A stretch of 64,000 nucleotides of DNA from Gaeumannomyces sp. JS-464. Its lineage: Eukaryota > Ascomycota > Sordariomycetes > Magnaporthales > Magnaporthaceae. The notes beneath the pieces were generated by a model. It was not told the DNA's origin. It searched no databases and was given only the letters and a program-made list of their open reading frames with translations. Below, piece after piece: positions 1 through 12,642 of this stretch. The position numbers were made by a program, and so were the translations under genes. Location: the NCBI GenBank assembly GCA_002197995.1, contig NGZR01000005.1, positions 806,001 through 870,000 of the forward strand, written 5' to 3'. Position 1 is the stretch's first letter. The number at the start of each line of letters is the position of its first letter.

Positions 1-3000
1 AGGCTGTCGCTCGGACCCAGAGCTTAAGCCCAAGGTTTCAATTTGGGCAGGGAGCTCGTGTGTGCGGGCGTTGTGGTTGGGGCGGCAGGGGCCTGAAGCT
101 TTGGAGCCTCGGAGCGAGTCGGGTATCGATTGGGCTTGAGATTCGTAGGAAGAGAGAAGTCCTGTATATTGCATAAATGGATAGCTGGTCAACAGGCCGG
201 CCCAGCACATACAAACAGCCCTGTCAGATCACAGGAGCTAGAGAGAACCGAATGGAAAGCAAAATAAGGGGTGGTAATGCGCATGAGTCTAGGGAAGAGC
301 GTCGAAAGCACCGAAGGGGAAAGAAAAAAAAATGTTGACGTCAAAAACGACAACCTTGCAGCAGCTAAAAATGCGGGCGGGCATGGAACCAGGGGTGGGT
401 GGTGGCTAGGGGTGGTCGTTGGGCTGGAATCCTCCACTCACTAAAAACACGCAGCGAGAGCTCGACAAGGACTGCGACAACCGAGCGCGCGTCAGGCTGA
501 CGCCAAACAACGGAAGGAAGTATGCAAAGAGACAAAATCCCAGAGGGATCACGAACGATGAAGGAGGCTTTGGTCCGGCAAGGTTGGGCGGACGGATGGG
601 GACGGGGCTTCTTATGAGCAAACACAGAAAAGTGATTATAAAAAAAAACCCCCAGCCGGGATTGTGCGGCTGTGCATGCAAAACCCAAAGCAGCTCCGCG
701 GGTGGAGGGGAGGGGTGTGCGCGGTTAGCAAAGAGGGAGGGAGAAGGGAAGGAAAAAAGTTCGATCAGTGGGGACGCCAGGACTGGGCCGGGGCGGGGAG
801 GGGGAGCCGGGCATCTTTATTCTCCCATGTTCTGCCAGCTGGGAGTCGTTGGGAGTCGGTCGCTTCGTCGTTCCATGTCTCTCATTTCTCTTGGGGGTTG
901 GTTCGCTGACTTGCCCATCGACAGCTTTTCCCACCATAAAAAAGACGCGCGCGTGCCGGCATGGTAAAGCAAGCAAGCAGCAGCGGCAGCTCTCTGTGGC
1001 TGCGCTCAAATGTAATTGCAGCAAATGTACCAAATGTACCTGAACGCAGACCAGCCCCGTCGCCAATGTACCCGGGTAGCCAAGGTTACCATCCACGACG
1101 CACGGGTTGCACCTCGGAGCGGCCGGGGCATGTGCTAAGGTGCGACGAGACGGCCAAATCGTGGCCTTGTCCCCGGGACACCAGGGGGGCGGCTGCCTCT
1201 GGTCGAGATTTGATGATATGCCGCAGCAAGCCCGCCATGCAGCCGAAACGTCACTGCAGTCAGCAGGCCCAGCAGGCCCAGCAGGCAGGGGCCAACCCAC
1301 CAACCCTTGTCCTCCAGCGCGTGCAGGCTCCCCGATCAGCGGGGCGGGAATGTTCGCGGCAAAGTTTGGGTCTGTCGTGATTTGAGCGGCCAGGGCATCG
1401 GAATGTGCAGGGTGCATTTTTGTTGTCAGTTATTTATTTCATTCTTGTTGTTTTCGCTGGCCCTCTCTTTGTCCCTGCCATCACAGATTTGAGAACCGAG
1501 CCATGGAAGCTCTTGTGTAAGATATTACCTGAGCTTGGTGTTTGGCTAGCCGCATAGCAGCTTCCCTAGCTGCTGCAGGCGGCCGCAGCCCGGGCTCCAC
1601 GGAAGCAGAAGGGCGTCATCCATCATCCGCTAGGCTGGAAACTCCCAAGCCCGAGCTGCCCCTCGCCGTGTGTGGCCGTGAATCCGTTCGCCGTGACTGG
1701 CGAGGACACACAGCTGCGGTCAGAACGCACCTTGGTTTACGTGATCCCATCGTCGGGATGTGTCTTGGGGTCCAAATGGCCCCAAAGGTGCAGCTGGTCG
1801 TGTCGGCCCTGGTGTAGGACGACTTACATAAAAATTGCCCGCCACCACCTAGTAAACAGCCATCCATCCGCCTCGGCGACGAGGTCGGGCCGGCAGCTCG
1901 GCCACCACCCACCAACTTTTTTGACAAGAAATCGCGAGTCCGTGGCCGATCATGCAGGCAGACCCTTTTGCTTCTCTTTTCGTGCATCTTCCATGGCCCA
2001 CTCGGCGGGGGCACGACCACGCGCGCAGATCGGGCCAGCGATCCTCGTTGCTCGGCAAATCACAGACAAACAAGGCCCCTCCAAAATGCCCGGGCGTCCT
2101 TGTCCACCACGGCCGGAGCACGAAAACCAAAAAAAGAGGTCGATCGCCAACCCCTCCCTGAGAGTGGCTGGCTCGGCTGGATGTGGCCTGTCAGATGCAG
2201 CCCATTCCTCCGTGGCGGCTGGCTAGCTGCGAATTCTGCCATCTACCAACACAGCTGTGCATTGAGCGAGGCGGCTCGGTTCAGCCAGCCAGCATGGACC
2301 ACCAGGCCTCTCCCAGCCGAGTTTTGAGATGCATGGCGATCACCCTCCGTTAGACGTGCGAATCATGGCGAGGCCCTCGTTCTCCACACACTCCTCCAGG
2401 TCCAGAAAAACGATGAGAAAACATGTGCTCCGATGTGTGGCCGCTGGCACATTCTCAGCCTATCGCCTGCCCGAAGATATCGGAAAGAGGAATGTATACC
2501 CGCTCACTTTTTTCTTGCCGTCTTTATTTCCTTGGTACTTACAGTTCGTGATTCTTCCAGTGTCCAGACCGCGGAGGCTCCACCTTGTCGCATACTTGTG
2601 CAAGATCTTGTTATTTCCTCGTGAGGTATGGAGCAACATCGGCAAGAGAAAGAACACAACAAGCCATTCACAGTCACATATCAGATTCAAGCGGAGGAGA
2701 CGGGGCTTGTCACGCGGGGTGCAGGGCAGTCAGCAGCTTGGTGGCTGGAATTCCCGATGAACCCCATCATTTTGACTTGGCGAGAGTAAGAGAGACGAAC
2801 CCTCGTCAGCAGGAAACAAGCCCTTCCACAGTCAATGGTTGGCTTCGCCGTGCCGGGTAACAATCGTCTCGTCAACGTGCCATCGCGGTGTGCCGCCGCT
2901 CACCCGGGCGGAAGTTGAGGTACATAAAAAAAGCGCCGAAATTAAAACAGCACTTGAGCACACATGTGCGAGCTGTTGGTGGGTTTCGGGCAGGCATTTC

Positions 3001-5850
3001 CCACCAGGTCGTTGACGCTTTGACAAGCCAAGCCCCGTCGGACGCGTGGTTGGGCCGCGATCCCATTTGTCCCTTTGAACCATTTTTTTGTGAGGAGGAG
3101 TTTGCCGCGGCCGGCGGCTCACGAGCCCAATCTCGAGATCCCACGATGCGGTCCATATTGGGGCGGAGCACGGATGGGCCGCCGCCACCTCTCGGAGAAA
3201 AGACGCGCCTCCTAAGCAGAGCCAAAACAACGTGGCCAGTGAGACGTCGCAACGACCCCTGTGGCTCCCTCGGGATTGGCCCTCTCGGCGACAGGAGGAG
3301 CCTCCCCTGGGGAACCGCATGCAAACCGACGGGCCATGCGGGATGCGTCGCCTAGATAGAGGCCAGGGCGGCAAAGGGTGACATGGAACAAGAAGAGGGC
3401 AAAGACCACAAATTCCGTCTGCTGTGTCATTGGGAAAATCTCGCATCCAGCCTCCATCTCTCTCTACCCCTGCTACCACCGCCGCCCATCCCCGCGCCTC
3501 CGGCAGAGCGACGCTAGTGTTGGTGAGCATGTGCGCGCAGCTGCAAGTCCTGCCGGGGCAGCCGCCCTCTGACAGCACCCGAATCTTCCCGACGCCCGGG
3601 CTACCCTGTACCTACCCTGCACGGCCACTCCCCAGGATTCGACAGGCTAAAACGGCTAGCGGGCCCCTGGCCGAAGAAGCCCTGCCCCTAGCCCTAGTCC
3701 ATGACGACGCCAGATTTTTTTTTCTTTGATGTCACAGCAACGCAGCTCCTTTTCCCCAGCCCTGTGTCCATTTTGGGACCAGTCTCCGTGTGGCAGCACT
3801 TTCTGAGGCATTTTGTTTGGAAATCTTCCCCTGCCGAGTTTCGAGACGCGGACGTTGCCGCGTGGTCGTGTTATTTTGGGCTCCGGCCCGACCTCTGCAG
3901 ACAGAGTGCCCTTATCGTCGTCCCGTCCTGCCTGGGGTCGGCCACCCGACCTTCCCGTCGTCCGTCGACCCTGACCCCGCGCCGGAATCCCAGCGCCCGC
4001 CAGATCAGCAGTCCCTGATATCTCCATCGTAAGACGGGCTCTAGGGGTGTGCTCACTGACCCGCAACTATGAGCTGGTCGTTCGGCTCTTGGTGGTTATT
4101 CCCATGGAGATCAGCAGGAGCAGTTTTTGTCTGTTGCCGGACGCCGACGCTTCTCCGCTCGACATAGCTCGCGAGCTACAAGTCACGACATCCATCCAAT
4201 ACCTAACGGGTATGCCGCCCAGCCAGTGAAAAGGACGGTTTGCTCCGGAGAGCCGTGAGGGCGCGATACCGATTTGTCAGTTGGCAGCAAATGGCCGTCG
4301 TCGACCCTCGGGGGATCTCGATCTCTCGCATAACATGCAAACTCAAGCAAACACTTGGCTTTTTACCTGCTCGTGCCTCGTGACTTTGCCCCTCTCCCCT
4401 ATCCTGAGGTCCCAAGGCTGGCGCGCCATGGGGACTGTGGCACGTTTCCGCTCGGCGAATGATCGCTGTGTCGGGCCGTTGGACCACGAACACAAACGCG
4501 GCCTTCGTAGCCTAGCCTAGCCTCCGTGCCGGGCTCTTGTTTGCGGGGCTTTGCTGCTCATGCAGTTCCTTGGCAAGACATCTCTCAATCTTATCTGCCT
4601 CTAAACAGCCACAAACGGCTTGCATCCATGACGCGTCCATCTCTGGCTTCCCCACGCCAATTGGCAAGGCGCCGAGAGTGAGTCTTGGTGTCCAAATCCA
4701 GACAGTCCTGGGATGCGAAGGGCACCGCAATCCATCCCTCTCGTTCGCTCGCTTTCTCGTTCTCCCCATCTCCCCGCACGAAGCCTGTAGCCATGGGGTG
4801 ATGCCGGCTATATGCACAGACGCCGGCCTCTGCGCCTGCTCCCGCGTCGCGCATGCAAATGATGCCATACAGTGTTGCTGCCCTCACCCCCAAAACCCGG
4901 CTTGTTGCCGCCATGGAGCGAAGCGCAGCCGGACACGTCTGAAATGTCATGCTGTCGTGCCTCCCAACTGATGTTGCGCCACCGTCCCAGTCGGCCAATG
5001 CGGTGCGTCGATAGACTGGCCATCACTCAATACCAACAAGCAGCTCGGCAGTCCCGCCATCTACGTGCCGACGCTGGATGCTCAAGATGAGACGAGTTGG
5101 GCTGGTGCATGAGACTCGAGTTTAATCTAAATTAGCACGTGTAAATGGGTCGAATCCTTTACGTTTCTCTTACCCAAACCAGCCCGGCACACAGCGACCC
5201 CTCATCGCACAGCGCAGAGCACTGCATCAGTCCGCACGCGACCGCATCGTAGGCCATGGACATGGCCAGAGGCGTGACAGACTCGGTTGGGGCCGACAAT
5301 AGCCGGCTGGCCCTTGGATGTACGTCGTCCATCTGAATAGCTCACGAGACAAGGAAACCGCTTTTTCCATTGACTGAACCCATGCCATTTACGCTCGCAA
5401 CCAGCAGTCGAGTGCCACGATGAGAAAGCACGGCTGCGGGGCTGCTCACTTCGCTGGCCAAAGAATAGCCAGCGGGGCCATGGCGGATCAGAGGATAGAC
5501 TCTGGACATTAAGCTCGCTGGCTGAACATTCCCTTTGATCCACGGAGAGTTGCCGTCTATGACCATCAATGGGCCTGACGGGGCTGGGTTCGGCTCTCCT
5601 GACGCGACGCGCGCGAAACCAAGGTCATCTACAAACATTTGTTTCTACGGTACACCCACTTGATTATGGTAGTGGAGCGAAAGCTACAAAAAGCTGGATC
5701 TCGGTCAATATGGATTAGATAATCCCAGGCCAGGGGCAAGGGGCATCCGGCGGGGTGCAAAAGTTGGGGTAGGCCCAAGAAAAAAGAGGAGGACAAAAAA
5801 AAAAAAAAAAAAGGAACCGGTGTCGGGTGAAGCAGCATCGAGTTAATTGT
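1..5850. other. long intergenic region without a recognisable gene
   Basis: All reading frames here are short or low-complexity and none gives a protein I recognise; the longest open frames are Pro/Arg/Ala-rich shadow frames of GC-rich DNA. An 18-base A tract lies at 5,795-5,812. The last part (about 5,880-6,026) is probably the 5' leader of the rsa4 gene. Non-coding RNA or distal promoter of a gene left of the window is possible, but nothing in the sequence shows it. Confidence 0.6.
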
Positions 5851-6026
5851 GTGCTGGTGGGCATATTACAACGGCGTTTTACACTTTGGTAGCCTAAAGC
5901 CACCGCCTTAGTCGACGTCGTGCCTGGCCTGTGCTGTCTCGAGCTCCTTTCTGATCCCTTGACCTGCAACAAAAGAGCCCATCCGCCACACCCATCCGAA
6001 CCGCACAGGCAACCCCAACCACTACC

Positions 6027-7703
6027 ATGGCGACTGTAGCTCCGCCGCCGTCCAAGCGGCAGCGGCGCGAACAGGTCGCAAAGACGCAGACCCAGCAGGA
6101 CGTCACCGCCGCCTTCGCCCCGCCAACGGGCTCGTTCCGCGCGCGCTTCGTGTCGGGCGCCGACGGCTCCCCGCTCGCCGACGTGGTCGAGATCCCCTTC
6201 GCCGACGCTTCCGAGAAGAACGTGTCGCTGCTGCTCAACACCCTGCTCGGCCGCGACGCCGACGAGTCGGTCCCCTACCGCTTCCGCATCCTCCTGCCCG
6301 GCGCGGCGGCCCCGGCGACACGAGGGCATCGTCGTCGACACGTACCCGGCCGACCTGCAGGCCCTGCTGCGCGCGCACGGCGTCGGCGACGCCTTCGAAC
6401 GACCCTCACGCTCGCCGCCGAGCCCCAGGCCGTCTTCAAGGTCCAGGCCGTGTCGCGCCTGGCCCACCGCATCCCCGGTCACGGCGAGCCGATCCTATGT
6501 GCCCAGTTCAGCCCCGCCACCAGCTCCCGCCTGGCCACGGGGTCGGGCGACAACACGGCGCGCGTCTGGGACGCCGAGACGGGCACCCCGAAACACACCC
6601 TCAAGGGCCACACCGGCTGGGTCCTAGCCGTCAGCTGGTCGCCCGACGGGCAGCGGCTCGCCACCTGCGGCATGGACAAGACCGTCCGTCTCTGGGACCC
6701 GGACACGGGCAAGCAGGCCGGGTCGGAGCTCAAAGGCCACGCAAAGTGGGTGCTGGCGCTGGCGTGGGAGCCGCTGCACCTGTGGCGCGACGGCACGCCG
6801 CGGCTGGCGAGCGCGAGCAAGGACGGCACGGCGCGCGTCTGGACCGCCAACACGGGCCGCACCGAGCACGTGCTGAGCGGCCACAAAGGCAGCGTCAGCT
6901 GCGTGCGCTGGGGCGCCGGCAACGGCACTGGCGTCGTCTACACGGCGTCGCACGATAAGACGGTCAAGGTCTGGGACGCCGTCAAGGGCACGCTGCTGCA
7001 CGACCTGAGGTCCCACGCCCACTGGGTCAACCACCTGGCCCTGTCGACCGACTTCGTCTGCCGCACTGGCTTCTTCGACCACAAGACCAAGGAGGCGCCC
7101 GCGGATGAGGAGGAGCGGCGCAGGCTGGCCAGGGACCGCTACGACAAGGCCGCGACCATTGGGGGCAAGATTGTGGAGAGGGTCGTCAGTGCCAGCGATG
7201 ACTTCACCATGTATCTGTTCGACCCGCTCAACGAGGGCACCAAGCCCATCGCCCGCATGGTCGGCCACCAGAAGCAGGTCAACCACGTCACCTTCTCGCC
7301 CGACGGCTCGCTCATCGCGAGCGCGGGCTGGGACAACCACACGCTGTGGAACGCTCGGTAAGCCTAGCACTTCCCTTTCACCCACTCCTGGTGTTTATGG
7401 GGCTCGGGGGCGTTGATCTGCAACTAACACTGCACTGCAAACACGAGCAGGGATGGCAAGTTCATCAACACGCTCAGGGCCCACGTCGCGCCCGTCTACC
7501 AGTGCGCCTTCTCGGCCGACTCGCGCCTCCTGGTCACGGCGTCCAAGGACACGACCCTCAAGGTCTGGAACGTCCGCACCGGCAAGCTGGCCACCGACCT
7601 GCCCGGCCACGAGGACGAGGTGTACGGCGTCGACTGGAGCCCCGACGGCCAGCGCGTGGCGTCGGGTGGGAGGGACAAGGCAGTGCGGCTTTGGAGGAAC
7701 TGA
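6027..7703 (+). CDS. rsa4: Rsa4/Notchless (NLE1) ribosome-assembly WD40 protein
   Basis: Nuclear 60S pre-ribosome factor that is pulled by the AAA ATPase Rea1/Midasin to drive pre-60S maturation (family knowledge). Start ATG sits in a good context (CTACCATGG). Residues about 20-95 form the NLE domain, followed by an eight-blade WD40 propeller ending in VRLWRN. Exons 6,027-7,357 and 7,451-7,703; the intron has GTAAGC donor, CTAAC branch at 7,424 and CAG acceptor. Between about 6,310 and 6,405 the frame is shifted: the +1 frame reads the expected EGIVVDTYPADLQALL, so roughly two bases are missing near 6,310-6,322 and one C in the CCC run at 6,403-6,405. One blade reads DNHTLWNAR, a residue shorter than the usual D-N-H-T-x-L-W-N. 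The frame breaks are probably assembly errors because the gene is essential in yeast and otherwise intact. About 528 aa after allowance, normal for the family. Confidence 0.93.
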
Positions 7704-8478
7704 CCGGAACCTGGGGTTGCTTTCGGCACGGGCGGCACGATTTTTTTTTACGGCACAAAAGTTTTTCTTGGATGGATGTTTTGCTATTAATACTGGAGCG
7801 GAAAATTATAGACAAGACATGTCGGGCATTTCACTACGATAGATACCCTTGGGTTGGGACGGGCTCCAATCGAGCCAGCTAGAGCTACAGCGATGGGACT
7901 AGAAAATAACCATAATCGATCATACACGTCTCGAAGCCGTCGGCGCGAGTTTGCCCGTGCGAGGAATCAGAACATCGGGGGCGAACTGCCGCTCAAATAT
8001 CAAGAAAACAAGAAAATGACAGAGACCAACGCAGACCGAGATCTGGGAAATCCCAACGTTCTAATCAGTCTAAGAAAATCACCGGGAAATGGAGCGCAAC
8101 ATAAAACGAAGCATCGGGAAGAGGAACAACAGAGAACTGCCAAATCAAGAAATTCCAACCAGAAACCAAACGCCAAAGGAGATCCCCGGAGGAACGAGCA
8201 GGAGGAGGAAACAAAAAGTAGAGAAAACAAGAAGCCGGAGAGTTCCAACCAGACGGCAACCTCAACGCCAAAGGAAACCCCTAAACCAACGGGACGGCTC
8301 CGCAAAGAAAGACCCAGCGAGATACCCGATCAAAAGTCAAGAGAAACAACCAAGAACAAACCGAACAGAAAAAAGAAGCGTGGGGTGGTAAGAACAGAAA
8401 CACCGCATTTCCAGCGCCAGAAATCTTCGCCGGTCAGCCCATCATCGTTCGCCACAAAATCAAAACTCCGACACATTC
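7704..8478. other. convergent 3' ends, purine-rich tract
   Basis: Intergenic space between the convergent rsa4 and kinase genes. From about 7,900 to 8,450 the + strand is strongly purine-rich (runs of GAGAAAACAAGA type), so the kinase-side transcript would have a pyrimidine-rich 3' UTR. An open + frame across the tract (7,854-8,540) is a composition artefact: Lys/Arg/Asn/Thr-rich with no domain. Confidence 0.5.
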
Positions 8479-11400
8479 CTAATCAACGTCCATCCGGTCG
8501 CCGTCCTCCCCACCTCTATCGCGCCGGCCCCGCCGTCTAAACAAACCTCGACCACCGCCGCCACCAATACCATCACCACCACCATCTCCTCTTCCGAGAC
8601 CAAAGAACCCCGCCAGCCTGTTCCCCACATTCCGAATCGCATCACGCCGGCGCCTTGGCCGCCGCTGCTGCTGCGCCTGCTGCGCCTGCCCCGCCTGGCC
8701 CTCCTGCGCCGGCGGCGGCACCAGCCCCGCCGCGCCCCTGAGGTCCCGCATGGCCGGGTGCCTGCGCAGCCTGTCCGCGGCCCCCTGGCGCCTGTGCAGG
8801 CGGTCGAGCGGCCTCGGCGACGAGGCGGACGCGTAGCTCTTATGCACGCGCCCGCTGCTGCCGAGCGATTTCTGGGACGGCGAGGACTCGGGCTGGGGCT
8901 GGGGCTGTGGCTGCTGCTGGCCGTCCTCGCCGCCTGTGAGGGCGTCCCGCCACCCGCGCAGCGCAAAGAGCGACGATCCTCGCGGCGGTACCTGGAACTG
9001 CCTCGGCACGCGCGGCGGGGGCGGCAGGAAGGGCGCCAACACGCCGATGCCTGGCGAGTCGCTGTTGTTCCTTGCCAGCTTCTCCAAGCTGCTGCTCATT
9101 GGAGACCTGCGGTTTCTGCTGGCGGGCTGCTCGGCACTGATGCTCATCGCAGAGTTGCCGCTGTTTCTTGCCGGTTTCTCGACGCTGCTGCTATTGGCGT
9201 TGTTGCTCATCCGGTCCGTGCCCCCGTCGGCGATGCTGTTGTTGTTGTTGTCGCTGCCGGGCCTGACCCTCGTGGCGGCTTCCTGGCGCAGCAGCTCGAG
9301 CATTCCCTGGTCGAGCTCGAAACCGCGCGCCCCGGCGGAGCCGCTGTTGTTGCTCGCCGGCTTCTTGACGCTGCTGCTGCTGGTCGGCTTCTTGATACTG
9401 CTGCTGCTCGCCGGCTTCGTGACCGCGCTCCTGCTGCCCGAGTGGCGGCTGCTGTGCTGCTGCGGCGGGGAGATGCGCGGAGTCGACGGCGGCCTGAGCG
9501 GAGTCGATGGCGGCCCGAGCGGCGTCGACGGCACCGGGAGCCTCAGCCTTATCGAGGGCGGCGTTGGCGACTCGGGTGCCGTGACCGGGTCGCTCGGCGC
9601 GATCTGCGGCCCGTTGAGCGTGCTCAGGATGGACGGGGATATGCCGGAGCCTCGCGACCGGGATCCCGACCCGCGTGTCAGTGATCGCGGCGGACCGAGG
9701 CTCCCTGTAGGATCGTCTATTTCGGGCAGTTGATCGCTGGGTGTGTCGTCGCCCAGGAATTCGCGCAGGAACTCGGTTCCCAGCGTGTGGTCAAAGACAT
9801 TGCTGCTTCTTGCCGCAGCGCTACCCACGACGGTATTGCCGGACAGACCGTTGCGCGGCATGTCGTCACTCGCGTTGTAGATGTCCGACAGCTCGTCGTC
9901 CTCTCTGGCGCCGGGCCCAGCAGCCCTGATCGCCCCGCCGCCACCTGGCGCGCCGCGCCGTCATCTCCGCCTTCGTCGTCGTCGTCCCCGTCATCGTCTC
10001 CATTATCGTCTCCATTATCTTCCCTGTTGTTACCACCGGCAGAGCTGGCAACATGCGTCCCGGATGATGTCGACGACTGGCCGGGGTTGGCTGCTGCCCC
10101 TGCGAGGGCCCCAAAGGCAAGAGGAGCGAAGCTGGACGAGCCTGGGTCTGGGGCAGGAGAGAACGATACGGCAGATGACACCGCGCGCGGGGATGGAGCA
10201 GCTTGGGGCGCCTGGGGGCCGTCGAGAACAGGCGGGGCTGAGGCGGCGCCAACTTTTGGGGCGCCGGCGGACGGAACATGCCCGGGCGAGGATGAAGCCC
10301 CCGGAGATGAGGACGCCGGCGAGCTGCGGGGCTGTGCAACCGATCTCTGGCCGCTCCAGAGTGGAGGAGGCACGTCCTGTGGCTCGTTAAACAGCCAGTG
10401 AATGAAACGCGACAGCTCGTCGTCGCCCTGGACACCTGTCCACTTCTGCTGGTTGGGGTCCTCGAGCGCATCTGTGATTACGCGTTCGAGCGCCTCGTAT
10501 GGCGGGCGCGTTGAGGGGTCGTGATCCATGCACCGAACGATCGCCTTTATCAGGACTGGATCCACATCGGCATACTCCGGTTTGAGTAGCGAGCACCCGT
10601 AGCTGTACAGCTCGGTCCTGACGCCGTTGTCTGTGCAGGCGTATCTCTGGAGCCGGGGCGGGTACAAGGGCTCACACCCAGTGATGATGCACCACATGAT
10701 CAGCCCGACCTGCCAGGTGTTTGTCCAGCGGCCGTAGTTGCCCGCCGTCAAGAAGGGGAGATTTTCCCGTTGCCGCCATAGGTGTCCGTCGAAGTACTCC
10801 CACTCCAGAGTCGTTTGCTCCTATTCGGCGAGATGTCCGTCCCGTCAGGTCAAAGGCACCAGATAACGTCTAAGACGAGAAGGAGAGGAGACGTGAAGGA
10901 GAGGAGACGTGAAGGAGAGGAGACGTGAAGGAGAAGCGTACCGGTGCCTTGAACGACCATTTTGCCCGGATACCTCGCATCGACAACCGCGCCCCTGACT
11001 ACACATTAGCCCCTGTGGTAAGTGGCAAAAAGATGCATGGGATAAATGGACGGGGAAGTGAGTAACATACCAGTCGTTTTGGTCGATAACCTGGCCAGCG
11101 CCCAGATCGGAAACCTATGTGTGCCATCAGCGCAAGAACAGAGAAGAAAGCACAAGGGAAAGGATTCGCATTGGCACGTACCTTGACGATGGGAAACACG
11201 AAGTGTTCCGGATCTGGGTCGGCATTTATGACTGTAGAAACGTGGTCAGAAGTCGGGTTACATGACGTGCGTCCGCAGGTTTGGTGTCCGCTGGCGTAGT
11301 AGAACATGACGAGCGCGTCTTACCAACTTTGGGGTTGGGGTCGAGATCGCCAACAAGAACTGTGGAAGCGAGTCAGAAACTTTGCCAAATTATAGTGCAC

Positions 11401-12642
11401 TGGGCAGCTCTGGCCACGCTGCCACGGTCAAGAAAGGGGGGTTGACGTCTCAAAATCCACTAACCGTTCCTGGGGTCAAGGTCGAGGTGAAGCCAGGACC
11501 ACTCGGAGTCAGGGTCCTGCTCTTCTAGGTCGCCGACTTTCTCGTCCCACCAGATATGGTGGTCAGGGATGGTCTGGTGGCCCGCCCAGGCCATTGCAAC
11601 AGTGGCCTTGAAAACTGTGCAGTGGTGCGAGCGGTGCATGTCAGCAATCTGGGATGTGCAGGGAGGAGGGCCGAAGGCCAATAAAGAAGGAGGAGGAAAA
11701 GGAGGATAGAGAGGTGTCAACATACGGCATTGAAAGATCATCCAAAGGATTCTGTTACAGAGCTTCACCTTGTGGGTGCCGAGTTTCCTGAGAACACCCT
11801 GGAGTTCGCCGTTCTTCATGAACTCGAGGAGGAGGATTTTGTCCTCGGCGTCAATTATCTCTTTCCTGGCCTTGTCCGTAGCGTCTTTCACATCGTACCA
11901 AGACGCCTTGAGCTGCCGTATGATGTGCAGACACGGCCCCAGGAGCTAGATGGTGGTTGCAGAGGAAGGGGGAAGGAGAACAGGTTAGCCATAAGCAGTG
12001 ACAATGGGAATCGGCGGTGTTGGGGGAGCTATGACGTGATACGCACAGCGTGGCTATATTTTTCATCCTTAAGATCGCTCCCTCGATCCAGCGAGACCTT
12101 GGCCACGACCTTGTGCGTCAAGCCGAGATCGTCCGTCGTCTCGAACAGCGCGGCCACGCCTAGGCCGCCATGGCCGAGGATCTTGACGAACCGGAAGCCG
12201 GTGGCCCGGAGCTGCACGGTAGAGACCATGGTTTGTTGCTTCACTTGGGTGGAACTCGCCGTGCTGCTGTTGCCTCGAGGGGGCCTTAGCTTGATCGAGT
12301 ATGTTTCGCACGGGACGCCCCGCTGACCGCCAATGAGGAGAGTCTGTATATCTCCGAAGGCTCCTTGAGGGAGACTTCGCACGGGAAGGTTGAAATACTC
12401 TGCTGGCATTCGCCGAGCGAGCTCGCTCTGTTTACCGCGCCATTCGTCAATGCGGCCGCTCCAATACAAACCGTATATCATGTTCATGAGCATGGCTTGT
12501 CTCCGATCGGCGTCTGCTTCGGGCCGAGGTAGCTGCTAGACGATCCTTGCGCACTGCTCACGGAAGCTATGCTCCCGCTCTTGATGGAAACGCCTGGACC
12601 GGGCGCCGCGGGCTTCTGCGAGGGAGTCGGTGGCTTCGCCAT
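8479..12642 (-). CDS. protein kinase with long disordered C-terminal tail
   Basis: Multi-exon kinase of unknown target. Readable exons (minus): 12,642-12,047; 11,945-11,726; 11,614-11,465; 11,359-11,324; 11,231-11,182; 11,114-11,071; 10,994-10,942; 10,820 to stop at 8,479. Glycine loop GHGGLG, VVAK lysine, catalytic loop HLDLDPRN (HRD arginine replaced by Leu), then VLVGDLDPNP and DLG instead of DFG, and a C-lobe with WQVGLIMWCI. After the kinase comes a tail of about 600 residues rich in Ser/Pro, with an Asp run, Gln/Pro repeats and a Gly/Arg-rich end. Two breaks fit one lost base each: the GGG run at 12,521-12,523 and a site near 9,905-9,930 (a 44-nt intron is an alternative there). Exon 7 to exon 8 phase does not join cleanly. 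The start at MAKPPT is a best guess. No orthologue name can be given. Confidence 0.75.
10879..10934. repeat. 16-bp minisatellite in a kinase intron
   Basis: Three perfect head-to-tail copies of gaaggagaggagacgt followed by a half copy. It lies in the intron between kinase exons 7 and 8, on the pyrimidine-rich transcript strand, so it extends the polypyrimidine part of that intron. Confidence 0.9.

Noticed and set aside
725..1417. 230-codon minus-strand open frame
   Set aside because: Low-complexity Pro/Arg/Ala/Cys composition, no domain or codon-bias support; overlaps open frames on the other strand.
2832..3578. 248-codon minus-strand open frame
   Set aside because: No recognisable domain; consistent with chance open frames in GC-rich DNA.
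7854..8540. 228-codon + frame rich in Lys/Arg/Asn
   Set aside because: Product of the polypurine tract; overlaps the kinase 3' end and has no domain.
8758..9684. 308-codon + frame opposite the kinase tail
   Set aside because: Shadow of the biased codon use of the kinase tail; the minus-strand frame has the coherent protein.
10879..10934. Repeat array as a CRISPR
   Set aside because: Copies are contiguous without spacers and the host is a fungus; it is a minisatellite.
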